From an uncultured Isoptericola sp. (GTDB lineage Bacteria; Actinomycetota; Actinomycetes; Actinomycetales; Cellulomonadaceae), in NCBI GenBank assembly GCA_947497265.1, contig CANMFP010000013.1:30405-94404 (forward strand): 64,000 nucleotides of DNA, read 5' to 3'. The notes beneath the pieces are model-generated. The model saw only the letters and a program-made list of their open reading frames with translations. It searched no databases and had not been told where the DNA came from. A program made the translations under genes and the position numbers. Positions within the stretch are counted from its first letter, which is position 1, and each line of letters opens with the position of its first letter. This document shows, one piece after another, positions 44,247-51,243 of the stretch.

Positions 44247-45238
44247 CGACGCCACCTGCTCTCCTGCCGGGCGAGGTAGGCGGTGTGGTCGTCGCGTGCA
44301 GGGGCCGGCGAGCGCGGGGCAGGGGCGGGCTGCGGGTCTGGCCGGTGCACGTCGACGCGGTCGATGTGCAGGTGGACCTCGCCCTGGGCGGGCACGTCGA
44401 CGGGGTCGAGCCCGACGGTCGGCCTGCCGGGTCGCCGCTGGACGTCTCCCCGCGTGCTCCGCGAGGGCACCGCGACGAGACGGCCGGCCTCGTGGCGGGA
44501 CAGGGCGCCGTCGGCGGCGAGGGCAGGCGCGAGGTGGGCGAGGAGCTCGTCGCGGCTCACGGTGCGGACCCCGGTGGAGCGCTCGGCGCTGGGCTCGGTG
44601 CGGACCTCGGAGATGGGCTCCGTACCGACTCCGGTGGTGGGACGGGTGGTGGGCTCGGCGGTCGGTCCGGTGCCGTTGGCGGGCGCCGGGCCAGGGCGCC
44701 CCGGGTCGGTCCGGTCGGGCAGCGGACCGCGCGCGCCGTCGGGCGGTCGTCGGCTCGGCGCCGCCGCGGCCGGGACGGTGACCGGGACCGACGGCGCGGC
44801 ATCCTGCCGGGGTGCCGGCACGCGGCGCGACGGCGGAGGCTGGTGCGCAGCAGGCGGAGTCGCGAGGGCGGGGCGCCTCGGCTCCGTCGGACCGGAGGTG
44901 CCCGGTGCCGTGGCAGGGCGCGGCTCGTCACGGCCCGGATCGCCCGGCACGGCGGGCGGCGCCGGGTCGGCACCAGCACCAGCACCAGCGCCGGAAGACT
45001 GGGACACTGCGGCGCGAGGTGCGTCGGTACCGGCGGCAGGGCGGTGGCGCACGGTGTCGGTGGACCGGGAGTCCTGGGTCGGGTCCAGGTGCTGCACGTC
45101 GCCACGCTCTGCGGCGGGTGTGGCATCGGGAGCGTCGACGGCCCGTGGTCCCGCCGGTGCCTCGAAGCGGCCGCTGCGTCGCACGGTGAGCGCCGGCCCG
45201 GCGGAGGCTCGGCCGACGAGCCGGTCGAAGACGCTCAT
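44243..45238 (-). CDS. Proline-rich CIS protein of unknown role (candidate tape-measure/Pvc14 counterpart)
   Basis: 331 aa, mostly low complexity: about 19 percent Pro with Ala, Arg, Thr and Gly, a GAGAGAGA run at about 81-88 and near-repeats of TEP, TGV and RT between 200 and 235. Only three parts look ordered: the start MSVFDRLVGRASAGPALTVRR, a segment LLAHLAPALAADGALSRHEAGRL at about 245-270, and near the C-terminus VHLHIDRVDVHRP with the ending LARQESRWRR. The HxRVxVHxP-like motif and a Arg-rich tail occur in proteins between tube and cap genes of other CIS loci. It could set tube length or guide cargo; the sequence does not settle it. Overlaps both neighbours. Confidence 0.6.
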   Translation of the reverse strand: MSVFDRLVGRASAGPALTVRRSGRFEAPAGPRAVDAPDATPAAERGDVQHLDPTQDSRSTDTVRHRPAAGTDAPRAAVSQSSGAGAGAGADPAPPAVPGDPGRDEPRPATAPGTSGPTEPRRPALATPPAAHQPPPSRRVPAPRQDAAPSVPVTVPAAAAPSRRPPDGARGPLPDRTDPGRPGPAPANGTGPTAEPTTRPTTGVGTEPISEVRTEPSAERSTGVRTVSRDELLAHLAPALAADGALSRHEAGRLVAVPSRSTRGDVQRRPGRPTVGLDPVDVPAQGEVHLHIDRVDVHRPDPQPAPAPRSPAPARDDHTAYLARQESRWRR

Positions 45239-45963
45239 CGGAACCGCGCCCCGTGGCGGGCCTGCTCCAGGTAGGCGGCGCGGCGGGCGTCGGGCAGGGC
45301 GAGCACCTCGCGCTCGGACCACCCGTAGACGGAGGCGAGCTCGGCGACCACGGCGATCACCCGGGTGGCGTCGTCGGCGACGCGGTCCGTGAGCAGCTCG
45401 ACGAGGTCGACCGCGGCCGTCACCTCGGCGCCGCACGCCGGGCAGTCGAGGTGCACGCTGGTGTCCGCGGCCCCGGCGAGACGTTCGGCGGTCTGCTCCA
45501 CCGCCGCGAGCACGTCCGGGTCGCGGACCGGCTCCTGCATCGTGGCGCCCACGGTGGCCTCGGAGTCCCAGCGCACGCACCGCCGACTCAACGCCTCCCC
45601 GGGGTCGGGTGCCGACAGCGCGGCCAGCACGTCCGCCGTCGTCGGCGCACGGACGACCGCACCGGGCACCCGGACCTCGGTCGACGGTGCCGGGTCGGTG
45701 GTGGCCGCGAGGTCGCCAAGCATCAGGGGCACGTCGAGGGACGTCCGGCAGCCAGGGCAGTCCACGACCGTGCCCAGCACGGGGCCGGCGCGGGTCCGCA
45801 GCTCGTCCAGCGCCACCGCGGCCGCTCGTGCGAGCGGCAGCTCGGCCGCGGTGTCCAGGTCCGGCGCCTCACCCCGGGCGTGGAGCAGCGCCGCCCCGCG
45901 GGACGCCGTCGCCACGCCCGACAGCGCCTCGTCGAGTGCCAGGGTGGCGCAGTCGTCGGACAT
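45235..45963 (-). CDS. CIS zinc-ribbon protein, gp26-like baseplate assembly chaperone
   Basis: 242 aa. Two CPxC pairs, in VVDCPGCRTSLDVPL and HLDCPACGAEVTAAV, about 95 residues apart form a probable four-cysteine zinc site. The second half with VELLTDRVADDATRVIAVVAELASVYGWSEREVLALPDARRAAYLEQA is helical and typical of the T4 gp26-like/phage baseplate proteins found between tube and cap genes in CIS loci. Likely helps assemble the hub rather than being part of the particle. ATG 45963 overlaps the tube stop (TGATG). Confidence 0.75.
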   Translation of the reverse strand: MSDDCATLALDEALSGVATASRGAALLHARGEAPDLDTAAELPLARAAAVALDELRTRAGPVLGTVVDCPGCRTSLDVPLMLGDLAATTDPAPSTEVRVPGAVVRAPTTADVLAALSAPDPGEALSRRCVRWDSEATVGATMQEPVRDPDVLAAVEQTAERLAGAADTSVHLDCPACGAEVTAAVDLVELLTDRVADDATRVIAVVAELASVYGWSEREVLALPDARRAAYLEQARHGARFR

Positions 45964-46481
45964 CACGCCTCGAGCTTGGGCTCGGTGGGCTCGTGGATGG
46001 CGGCGTCGCGCTCCCAGCCCTCGTTCTCGAGCTTGAGCATCGCGATGGCGACGCCGTTGGCGTTGGCGTCCAGCTCCGGGACCGGCTGGTACTCCGAGAC
46101 CCAGCAGCGGTAGACCTTGTAGGCGAGCGCCAGCTGCCCGGCCTCGTTGTAGACCTCGATGATGATGTCCTTGCGGAAGTCCGCCAGGGACGACTCGGCG
46201 CCGAGACCCGCGCCGAAGCCCCAGACCTTGTCGGACCACTTCTCGAACTCGGGGTCGTGCGTGACGCCCCGCTCGAGGGTGACCGCCTCGTACTCGGTCC
46301 GGCCGGGCGACTTGCGGCTGCTCGACGGGTCGCCACCGTCGCGGTGGGTGACGACCTCGGTGGTCTTCTTCAGCGCGCTGACCTTGCTGACCCCGGCCAC
46401 GTATCTCCCGTCCCACTTCACGCGGAACTTGAAGTTCTTGTACGGGTCGAACCGGCTGGCGTTGACGGTGAACTCAGCCAC
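45963..46481 (-). CDS. CIS inner tube protein (T4 gp19/Hcp-like)
   Basis: 172 aa. Forms the inner tube through which cargo passes. The family pattern is clear: MAEFTVNASRFDPYKNFKFRVKWDGRYVAGVSKVS at the start, then KKTTEVVTHRDGGDPSSSRKSPGRTEYEAVTLERGVTHDPEFEKW, DIIIEVYNEAGQLALAYKVYRCWVSEYQPVPELDANANGVAIAMLKLENEGWERD. A strong AGGAGGT ribosome site eight bases before ATG 46481 fits a protein needed in hundreds of copies. Only one tube gene is present, unlike the three tube-like genes of Photorhabdus PVC. Confidence 0.95.
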   Translation of the reverse strand: MAEFTVNASRFDPYKNFKFRVKWDGRYVAGVSKVSALKKTTEVVTHRDGGDPSSSRKSPGRTEYEAVTLERGVTHDPEFEKWSDKVWGFGAGLGAESSLADFRKDIIIEVYNEAGQLALAYKVYRCWVSEYQPVPELDANANGVAIAMLKLENEGWERDAAIHEPTEPKLEA

Positions 46482-46491
46482 GGCGTACCTC

Positions 46492-48039
46492 CTAGTCGCT
46501 GGCCGCAGCAGTCTTCTGCTGGACCGAGATGATGACGAACTCCGCCGGCTTCAGCGGGGCGAACCCGACCTGGATGTTCACGATCCCGCGGTCGATGTCG
46601 TACTGGGTGGTGGTCTCGGCGTCGCACTTGACGAAGTAGGCCTCGCGCGGGGTGCTGCCCTGGAAGGCGCCCTTGCGGAAGAGGTCCTGCATGAATCCAC
46701 CCAGCGTGAGGCGGATCTGTCCCCAGAGCGGTTCGTCGTTCGGTTCGAACACCACCCACTGGGTCCCGCGGAACAGGCTCTCCTCGAGGAAGAGCACGAA
46801 GCGTCGCACGGGCACGTATCCGTACTCGTCGGCGAGGACGTTCGCGCCCCGCAGGGTGCGCGCGCCCCAGACGACCGACCCGGCGTCGCGGAAGGTCCGC
46901 AGAGCGTTCACCCCGCCGGAGTTCAGGTCACCGGTCTCGCCGTCGGACAGGTTGCGTTCCAGGTCGACGACGCCGGTCATCGCGGCCTCGAGCCCGGCCG
47001 GCGCCTTCCACACGCCCCGCGACGCGTCCGTGCGGGCCATGACGCCGGCGACGACGCCGCTGGGGGCGAACGTGCCGATGCTTCCGCCGCGCAAGGGGTC
47101 GGCGTGGCGGACGCGCGGGTAGTACAGCGCGGCGTTGCGGGCTGCGAGTCCGGTGATGCCGTGGTCCGCGGCGAACGTACCGGCGGCGGCGGGAGTGGCA
47201 TCCGGTGGCGGGTCGACCACGAGGAAGGCACGTCGTGTCACGGCGTAGGCGAGCGCGTCGGACCAGACACCCGCCGGGAGCTCGCCGGCCGGGGTGGGCG
47301 GCGGGATGACGAGGATGTTGACCAGGTCGGTGTCCTCGAGCGCGTAGATGCCGCCGCGGGAGGAGGCCAGCGCGGCGCTGGCGTAGTCCGTGCCGGCGAT
47401 CGTGCCGCCGTCGGACCCCTGGTCGGCCGCGGCCACCGTGAAGGTCCCGGTCGTCGGTCGCACGTCCCCGTCGGCCGGAGCGGCGGTGGCGTGCAGCAGC
47501 TGTGAGCCCTCCAGGACCCGGTCCACCCGCCGCGGTCCGTCCACCATCGTGACGTTGCGGAAGATCTCGGCCGGGTCCTCGTCGGCAGCCTCCCGGACGA
47601 GGAGGGTGAACAGGTCACCGGCCGTGACGCCACCGCCCTGGCCGGCGGCGACGTCTTCGCCCTCGGTCGTCGACAGGTGCTGCACCTCGACCTCCAGGGT
47701 GTCGGCCCAGCTGCCGGGTCCGTCCGCCTCCAGGGAGAGGTCGCCGACGTCCAGCGTCGCGGAGTCGGCGTCGGACGGGGCGATGCGGACCACGACGGCG
47801 CGGCCGCCGCCGTTGAGGTAGAAGTCACGGACGGCATACCCGAGGCCGCTGGCCCTGGTCAGGCCACCGAACCGCCGTTCGAAGTCCGCGTAGCTGCTGA
47901 TGGATACCGGTACGTCCGCGGGGCCGCGCTGCGCCAGGCCGACGAACGCCGTGATCGACGTCGCGACGCCCGTGATCGCACGGTTTCCGCTCGGCACCTC
48001 GGTGATGTATACGCCGGGGTGGCTGGGGGTGATGGTCAT
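46492..48039 (-). CDS. CIS contractile sheath protein
   Basis: 515 aa. Contractile sheath. N-terminal strand and fold TPSHPGVYITEVPSGNRAITGVATSITAFVGLAQRGPADVPVSISSYADFERRFGGL is diagnostic of CIS/phage sheaths; the C-terminal part contains VNALRTFRDAGSVVWGARTLRGANVLADEYGYVPVRRFVLFLEESLFRGTQWVVFEPNDEPLW and ends VQVGFAPLKPAEFVIISVQQKTA, the beta-strand that links neighbours. The middle (about 110-330) is the variable outer domain. A single sheath gene, first of its operon, with AAGGAG seven bases before ATG 48039 and the SARP-type promoter 44-86 bases upstream. Confidence 0.96.
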   Translation of the reverse strand: MTITPSHPGVYITEVPSGNRAITGVATSITAFVGLAQRGPADVPVSISSYADFERRFGGLTRASGLGYAVRDFYLNGGGRAVVVRIAPSDADSATLDVGDLSLEADGPGSWADTLEVEVQHLSTTEGEDVAAGQGGGVTAGDLFTLLVREAADEDPAEIFRNVTMVDGPRRVDRVLEGSQLLHATAAPADGDVRPTTGTFTVAAADQGSDGGTIAGTDYASAALASSRGGIYALEDTDLVNILVIPPPTPAGELPAGVWSDALAYAVTRRAFLVVDPPPDATPAAAGTFAADHGITGLAARNAALYYPRVRHADPLRGGSIGTFAPSGVVAGVMARTDASRGVWKAPAGLEAAMTGVVDLERNLSDGETGDLNSGGVNALRTFRDAGSVVWGARTLRGANVLADEYGYVPVRRFVLFLEESLFRGTQWVVFEPNDEPLWGQIRLTLGGFMQDLFRKGAFQGSTPREAYFVKCDAETTTQYDIDRGIVNIQVGFAPLKPAEFVIISVQQKTAAASD

Positions 48040-48082
48040 GGGTGGCTCCTTCGACGCCGACGGGTGGACCGTCCGTACGCCG

Positions 48083-48125
48083 AGCCTGCGCGCGGCGCGT
48101 CACAGAGGCGTCACCCGGGCGTCAC
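48083..48125 (-). promoter_or_regulatory. SARP-type promoter of the leftward sheath operon
   Basis: On the minus strand GTGAC begins at 48125, 48114 and 48103, three direct repeats exactly 11 bp apart; 10 bp of spacer follow and then CAGGCT (48088-48083) as -10. Repeat number, 11-bp step, 10-bp spacer and CAGNNT hexamer are all identical to the promoter at 24520-24562. Transcription would start near 48076, giving a leader of about 37 bases with an AAGGAG ribosome site for the sheath gene. Confidence 0.85.
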
Positions 48126-48276
48126 GGCCCTTGTTGCGGTCGTCGTGGTGGGCCGCCGTGGTGGGCCGCCGGCAGGGTTGTCCACAGGCTGGGATGTGCG
48201 GTTCCGCGGGTGGGTAGGGGTCGCTAGGGTCGGTGGCTGGTCCTGGCCGCTGGCCTGTCTATGCCCTGGAGACGCG

Positions 48277-48933
48277 ATGACGCGCACGACCCGGCACGAT
48301 TCCTCTGTCCCTCGTTGGTGCTGGCCTGCTGCGGTGGTGCTGGGGGCGCTGCTGGTGGGCGGGTGTACCGGTGGGGAGCCCGAGGTCGAGGAGTCGCAGC
48401 TGCCGCTGCCGGCCTCGGTGACGGCGTCGCCGTCCGCGTCGGCGTCGGACGAGCCGTCGGCCGAGGCGTCTCCGGAGGCGTCAGGGGCGGCTGATGCCGG
48501 GGAGCCGGAGCGCCCGGCGGCGATGGACCGCGACGATGGCAAGGGTGCCGCGGCCGCAGTCGACTACTTCTTCCAGGTCCAACACCACATGCTCCTGACG
48601 GGAGACCGATCGACGTACAAGGAGCTCTCACACCGGGCGTGTGGCTACTGCGACTCCACGCTCGACAACGCCAAGTGGCTCTCTGACACGGGCTCGAGCT
48701 ACGAGGGCGGCGCGGTCGAAGTAGAAGTGTTGTCGACGTATCAGCGTGATCCCGTCACCGGCGTGACACCCCTGGACATCCGCGTGAAGACCGAGGAGCT
48801 CACCATCCGTGACAGTGACGGAGCAGAGGTCGATCACGTCGGGGCACAGACGACGGAGATTCGCGCCGAGCTCGGTCAACGCGATGGTCGATGGATCGTG
48901 GTCGGGATGCCCGCCATGCCGGAAGTCGACTGA
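48277..48933 (+). CDS. DUF6318-type lipoprotein
   Basis: 218 aa. Signal sequence with lipobox LVGGC (Cys at about 30), then a Ser/Ala/Glu linker (50-85) and a folded domain starting AAVDYFFQVQHHMLLTGDRSTYKELSHRACGYC. The pair CGYC, the overall length and the C-terminal DGRWIVVGMPAM match the lipoprotein at 20356-20982, so the window has two members of this poorly known family. ATG 48277 is at codon one of the hydrophobic region. It is transcribed away from the sheath operon and is separated by 3 bases from the next exported protein. Connection to the CIS is not evident. Confidence 0.75.
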   Translation: MTRTTRHDSSVPRWCWPAAVVLGALLVGGCTGGEPEVEESQLPLPASVTASPSASASDEPSAEASPEASGAADAGEPERPAAMDRDDGKGAAAAVDYFFQVQHHMLLTGDRSTYKELSHRACGYCDSTLDNAKWLSDTGSSYEGGAVEVEVLSTYQRDPVTGVTPLDIRVKTEELTIRDSDGAEVDHVGAQTTEIRAELGQRDGRWIVVGMPAMPEVD

Positions 48934-48936
48934 GTG

Positions 48937-49788
48937 ATGAAGGCAGTGCTCGTCGGCTCCCTTCTCAGTGCGAATCTGGCCCTAGCCATCGTCAGTTCCA
49001 ATGAACCCGCGCCTGGTTGGCGTGAGGAGGCACGCATCGCTGAAGACGAACTGACTGCGGCCGCGACGCTGGAGGAGCAGCAGGCGGCGATCGATGGGTC
49101 TGGTGGTGGGGACTCGGACGTGACCTACTTCCGTGCCACGGTGCATCAGTGCTGGCTGCGGGACCTGGACGCGACCCTGCTGGCCGACGCCTGTGCCGAG
49201 GGCACCGAGATCGCCTACGACGGGCTGGACTGTGACGAGGACTCCTACGAGCTCGCCGGGCTGTGGGCCGTCACCGACCAGCCAGGCGGCGCCCAGAGGC
49301 CCGCCGAGCTGATCGACGAGGGCGCCTGCGTCACCCCGGCCGACCTGCTGGACGCCGCCACCCGCGAGTTCAAGGCCATGCCTATCGAGCCCGCCCAGAT
49401 CGCCCTGCACGCCGAACGTGACTGGGCCATCGTCAACTTCGGGGTCCACCCCCGCACGGACGACACCCCCCAGATGCTGGAGACCACCCTGCTCGGGGTG
49501 CCCGTGCAGGTCCGTGCCGTGCCGGCCGAGTACACGTGGGATCCCGGTGACGGCACCGAGGCCGTGGTCACCGACCACCCCGGCGGACCGTGGGACACCC
49601 CCACCGCGATCCACCTGCCCTACCCCGCCCCCGGCACCTACTCGGTCACCCTGACCACCACCTGGCACGGCCAGTTCCGCATCACCGGCACCCCCACCTG
49701 GACCGACGTGCCCGGCCAAGCCACCACGACCGACACCACCTACCCCATCGAGGTCCACGACGCCGAGGTCCGCCTCGTCCAACCCTGA
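48937..49788 (+). CDS. Exported PKD-like-domain protein of unknown function
   Basis: 283 aa. A short hydrophobic N-terminus (about 1-22) may be a signal peptide or anchor. The first half contains four or more cysteines (VHQCWLRDL, LADACAEG, GLDCDED, DEGACVTP) that could form disulfides outside the cell. The second half reads YTWDPGDGTEAVVTDHPGGPWDTPTAIHLPYPAPGTYSVTLTTTW, a PKD-like fold. Found as a partner of DUF6318 lipoproteins; it follows one here with a 3-base gap. GTG 48934 is an alternative start. Codons in the first 60 residues are more A/T-rich than in the rest. Confidence 0.7.
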   Translation: MKAVLVGSLLSANLALAIVSSNEPAPGWREEARIAEDELTAAATLEEQQAAIDGSGGGDSDVTYFRATVHQCWLRDLDATLLADACAEGTEIAYDGLDCDEDSYELAGLWAVTDQPGGAQRPAELIDEGACVTPADLLDAATREFKAMPIEPAQIALHAERDWAIVNFGVHPRTDDTPQMLETTLLGVPVQVRAVPAEYTWDPGDGTEAVVTDHPGGPWDTPTAIHLPYPAPGTYSVTLTTTWHGQFRITGTPTWTDVPGQATTTDTTYPIEVHDAEVRLVQP

Positions 49789-49791
49789 CCG

Positions 49792-50247
49792 TCAGGCGGC
49801 AACGATGAAGAGGAGCGCGGCGACCGCCCCCGCCACGGTCCGCAGGTGGTTCCACCGTAACCACGGCCCGACGAAGCGCTGCCACTCAGCGCCGGGATCC
49901 TCGGCGGCTTCCAGCCGGTCGTTGAGCGGGACGTTGCCGAACCCGGTGACCCCGAGGATCCCGACCACCGCCACCACGGCTCCCGCGACGGCCCACGTCG
50001 CCCCCGGCGCCGAGGTCGCGAGCCCGACGACGGCGCCCGCCACGGGCAGCCCGACGGCCGCGAGCAGCAGCACCATGAGGGGCGGACGCAGAGCGTCCCG
50101 GTTGATCGCGCGCATGGCGGCTGCGCCGTCGTCGGGCGGAAGGCGCCGCAACCCCGCCATGACGAAGGCCGAGAACGCGTAGAGCACCCCACCGGCGAGG
50201 CCGGTCGCGACGGCGGCACCCACGACGAGCACGTCGTACGCGGTCAT
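49792..50247 (-). CDS. DUF1772 membrane protein (anthrone-oxygenase-like family)
   Basis: 151 aa. Four hydrophobic segments. Starts VLVVGAAVATGLAGGVLYAFSAFVMAGLRRLPPDDGAAAMRAINRDA and has TGFGNVPLNDRLEA near the third segment and WLRWNHLRTVAG before the fourth, all typical for DUF1772. Some relatives are oxygenases for aromatic polyketides, but a role cannot be given. ATG 50247 overlaps the stop of the NmrA-like gene as ATGA; two-gene unit. Confidence 0.85.
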   Translation of the reverse strand: MTAYDVLVVGAAVATGLAGGVLYAFSAFVMAGLRRLPPDDGAAAMRAINRDALRPPLMVLLLAAVGLPVAGAVVGLATSAPGATWAVAGAVVAVVGILGVTGFGNVPLNDRLEAAEDPGAEWQRFVGPWLRWNHLRTVAGAVAALLFIVAA

Positions 50248-51110
50248 GCGCGCGGCGCCCAGTCGGCGGCCTCGCGGACGGCATACTCCGCGAAGTCGCG
50301 CGGCGCCCGGCCCAGTGCCCGCTGGACTCCGTCGACGACGGGCGACCCGCGGCCGTCCAGCACCTCGGTAAACAGGTACTCCAGGAGACCGACGTCCTCG
50401 GCGGGCACGCCCGCCGCCACGAGGCCCTCGACGAACTCCGCCATGGTGGTGCGCACGAACCGCAGGTCGCGACCTGCCGCGGCACCGATCTCGGCGACGG
50501 CGCCGGCGAACGTCAGTGATCGCGGTCCGGTGAGCTCGTAGACCTCTCCGGCGTGCGCGTCGTCGGTCAGGGCGGCCACCGCGACCTCGGCCACGTCCTC
50601 GAGGTCGACGAACGGCTCGGTCACGTCGCCGACGGGCAGAGCGAGCTCACCCTCGAGCAACGGCTCGAGCAGGAAGCTCTCGTCGAAGTTCTGGGCGAAG
50701 AACGCGCACCGCAGGATGGTGGGCGCGGGGAACACCTCGGCGACCATCCGTTCGGCGCGCTGTGCCTCGGCCTCCCCGCGCCCGGACAGGAGCACCAGTC
50801 GCCGCACCCCCGCGTCGCGGGCGGCGACGGCCAGGCGGGTCACGGTCTCCGGTGCGCCGTCGATCGCGAGGTCGGGCGCGTACGCGACGTACACGGCGTC
50901 GGCACCGTTGAGCACCGCCGGCCAGGTGGACTCGTCCGCCCAGTCGAACCGGAGCTCTGCACTCCGCGACGCGCGGCGAACCTGTACGCCGAGCACCTCG
51001 AGCCGGTCCGCGACGCGGCGGCCGGTCTTCCCGGTCGCACCGAGCACGGTGACGGTGCCACGGTCCGCGGCCGCGGCGGTGGACGGGATGAGAGTGGACT
51101 GCTGGGACAT
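50244..51110 (-). CDS. NmrA/SDR-a-type NAD(P)-binding protein
   Basis: 288 aa. Atypical SDR of the NmrA group. TVTVLGATGKTGRRVADRL near the start is the dinucleotide loop; VLLSGRGEAEAQRAERMV, TILRCAFFAQNFDESFLLEPL and DVAEVAVAALTDDAHAGEVYELTGPRSLTFA are characteristic. It may be a quinone or small-molecule reductase or a redox sensor. ATG 51110 has GGAGG ahead. Divergent from an AraC regulator, with an inverted repeat between. Confidence 0.88.
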   Translation of the reverse strand: MSQQSTLIPSTAAAADRGTVTVLGATGKTGRRVADRLEVLGVQVRRASRSAELRFDWADESTWPAVLNGADAVYVAYAPDLAIDGAPETVTRLAVAARDAGVRRLVLLSGRGEAEAQRAERMVAEVFPAPTILRCAFFAQNFDESFLLEPLLEGELALPVGDVTEPFVDLEDVAEVAVAALTDDAHAGEVYELTGPRSLTFAGAVAEIGAAAGRDLRFVRTTMAEFVEGLVAAGVPAEDVGLLEYLFTEVLDGRGSPVVDGVQRALGRAPRDFAEYAVREAADWAPRA

Positions 51111-51134
51111 GGCGACCTCCGTGGGAACGGGCAA

Positions 51135-51153
51135 GTTGACACCTCGAGTCAAC
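51135..51153. promoter_or_regulatory. Inverted repeat between divergent nmrA-like and araC-like genes
   Basis: GTTGAC-N7-GTCAAC: a perfect 6-base inverted repeat, 25 bases in front of the NmrA-like start and about 80 in front of the AraC promoter. It includes a TTGACA hexamer. Likely an operator for this divergent pair, perhaps for the AraC protein or a co-regulator. Confidence 0.5.
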
Positions 51154-51231
51154 GCGCACGGCACGAGACGATCCATCGCTCAAACACTCTGGTACATGCG
51201 CGGTCGTCTCATCTCCACGGGTGCCGAGGAC

Positions 51232-51237
51232 TACGCT
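51232..51237 (+). promoter_or_regulatory. -10 element of a leaderless promoter
   Basis: TACGCT 6 bases before ATG 51244 of the AraC-like gene, with no ribosome site between; supports that start and a leaderless message. Confidence 0.5.
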
Positions 51238-51243
51238 GCACGC

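Noticed and set aside
44570..45010. Minisatellite-like repeats in the proline-rich gene as a CRISPR or tandem array
   Set aside because: Repeats are imperfect codon-level repetitions (TEP, TGV, GA) inside one reading frame, without regular spacers.
23688..48125. Interpretation of the tail cluster as a prophage
   Set aside because: I see no terminase, portal, capsid, integrase, excisionase or lysis gene, but do see CIS-specific Pvc16-like cap, DUF4157 and AAA+ ATPase.
23688..48125. Interpretation as a type VI secretion system
   Set aside because: No TssJ/L/M membrane complex and a single large sheath gene rather than TssB/TssC; the organism looks monoderm.
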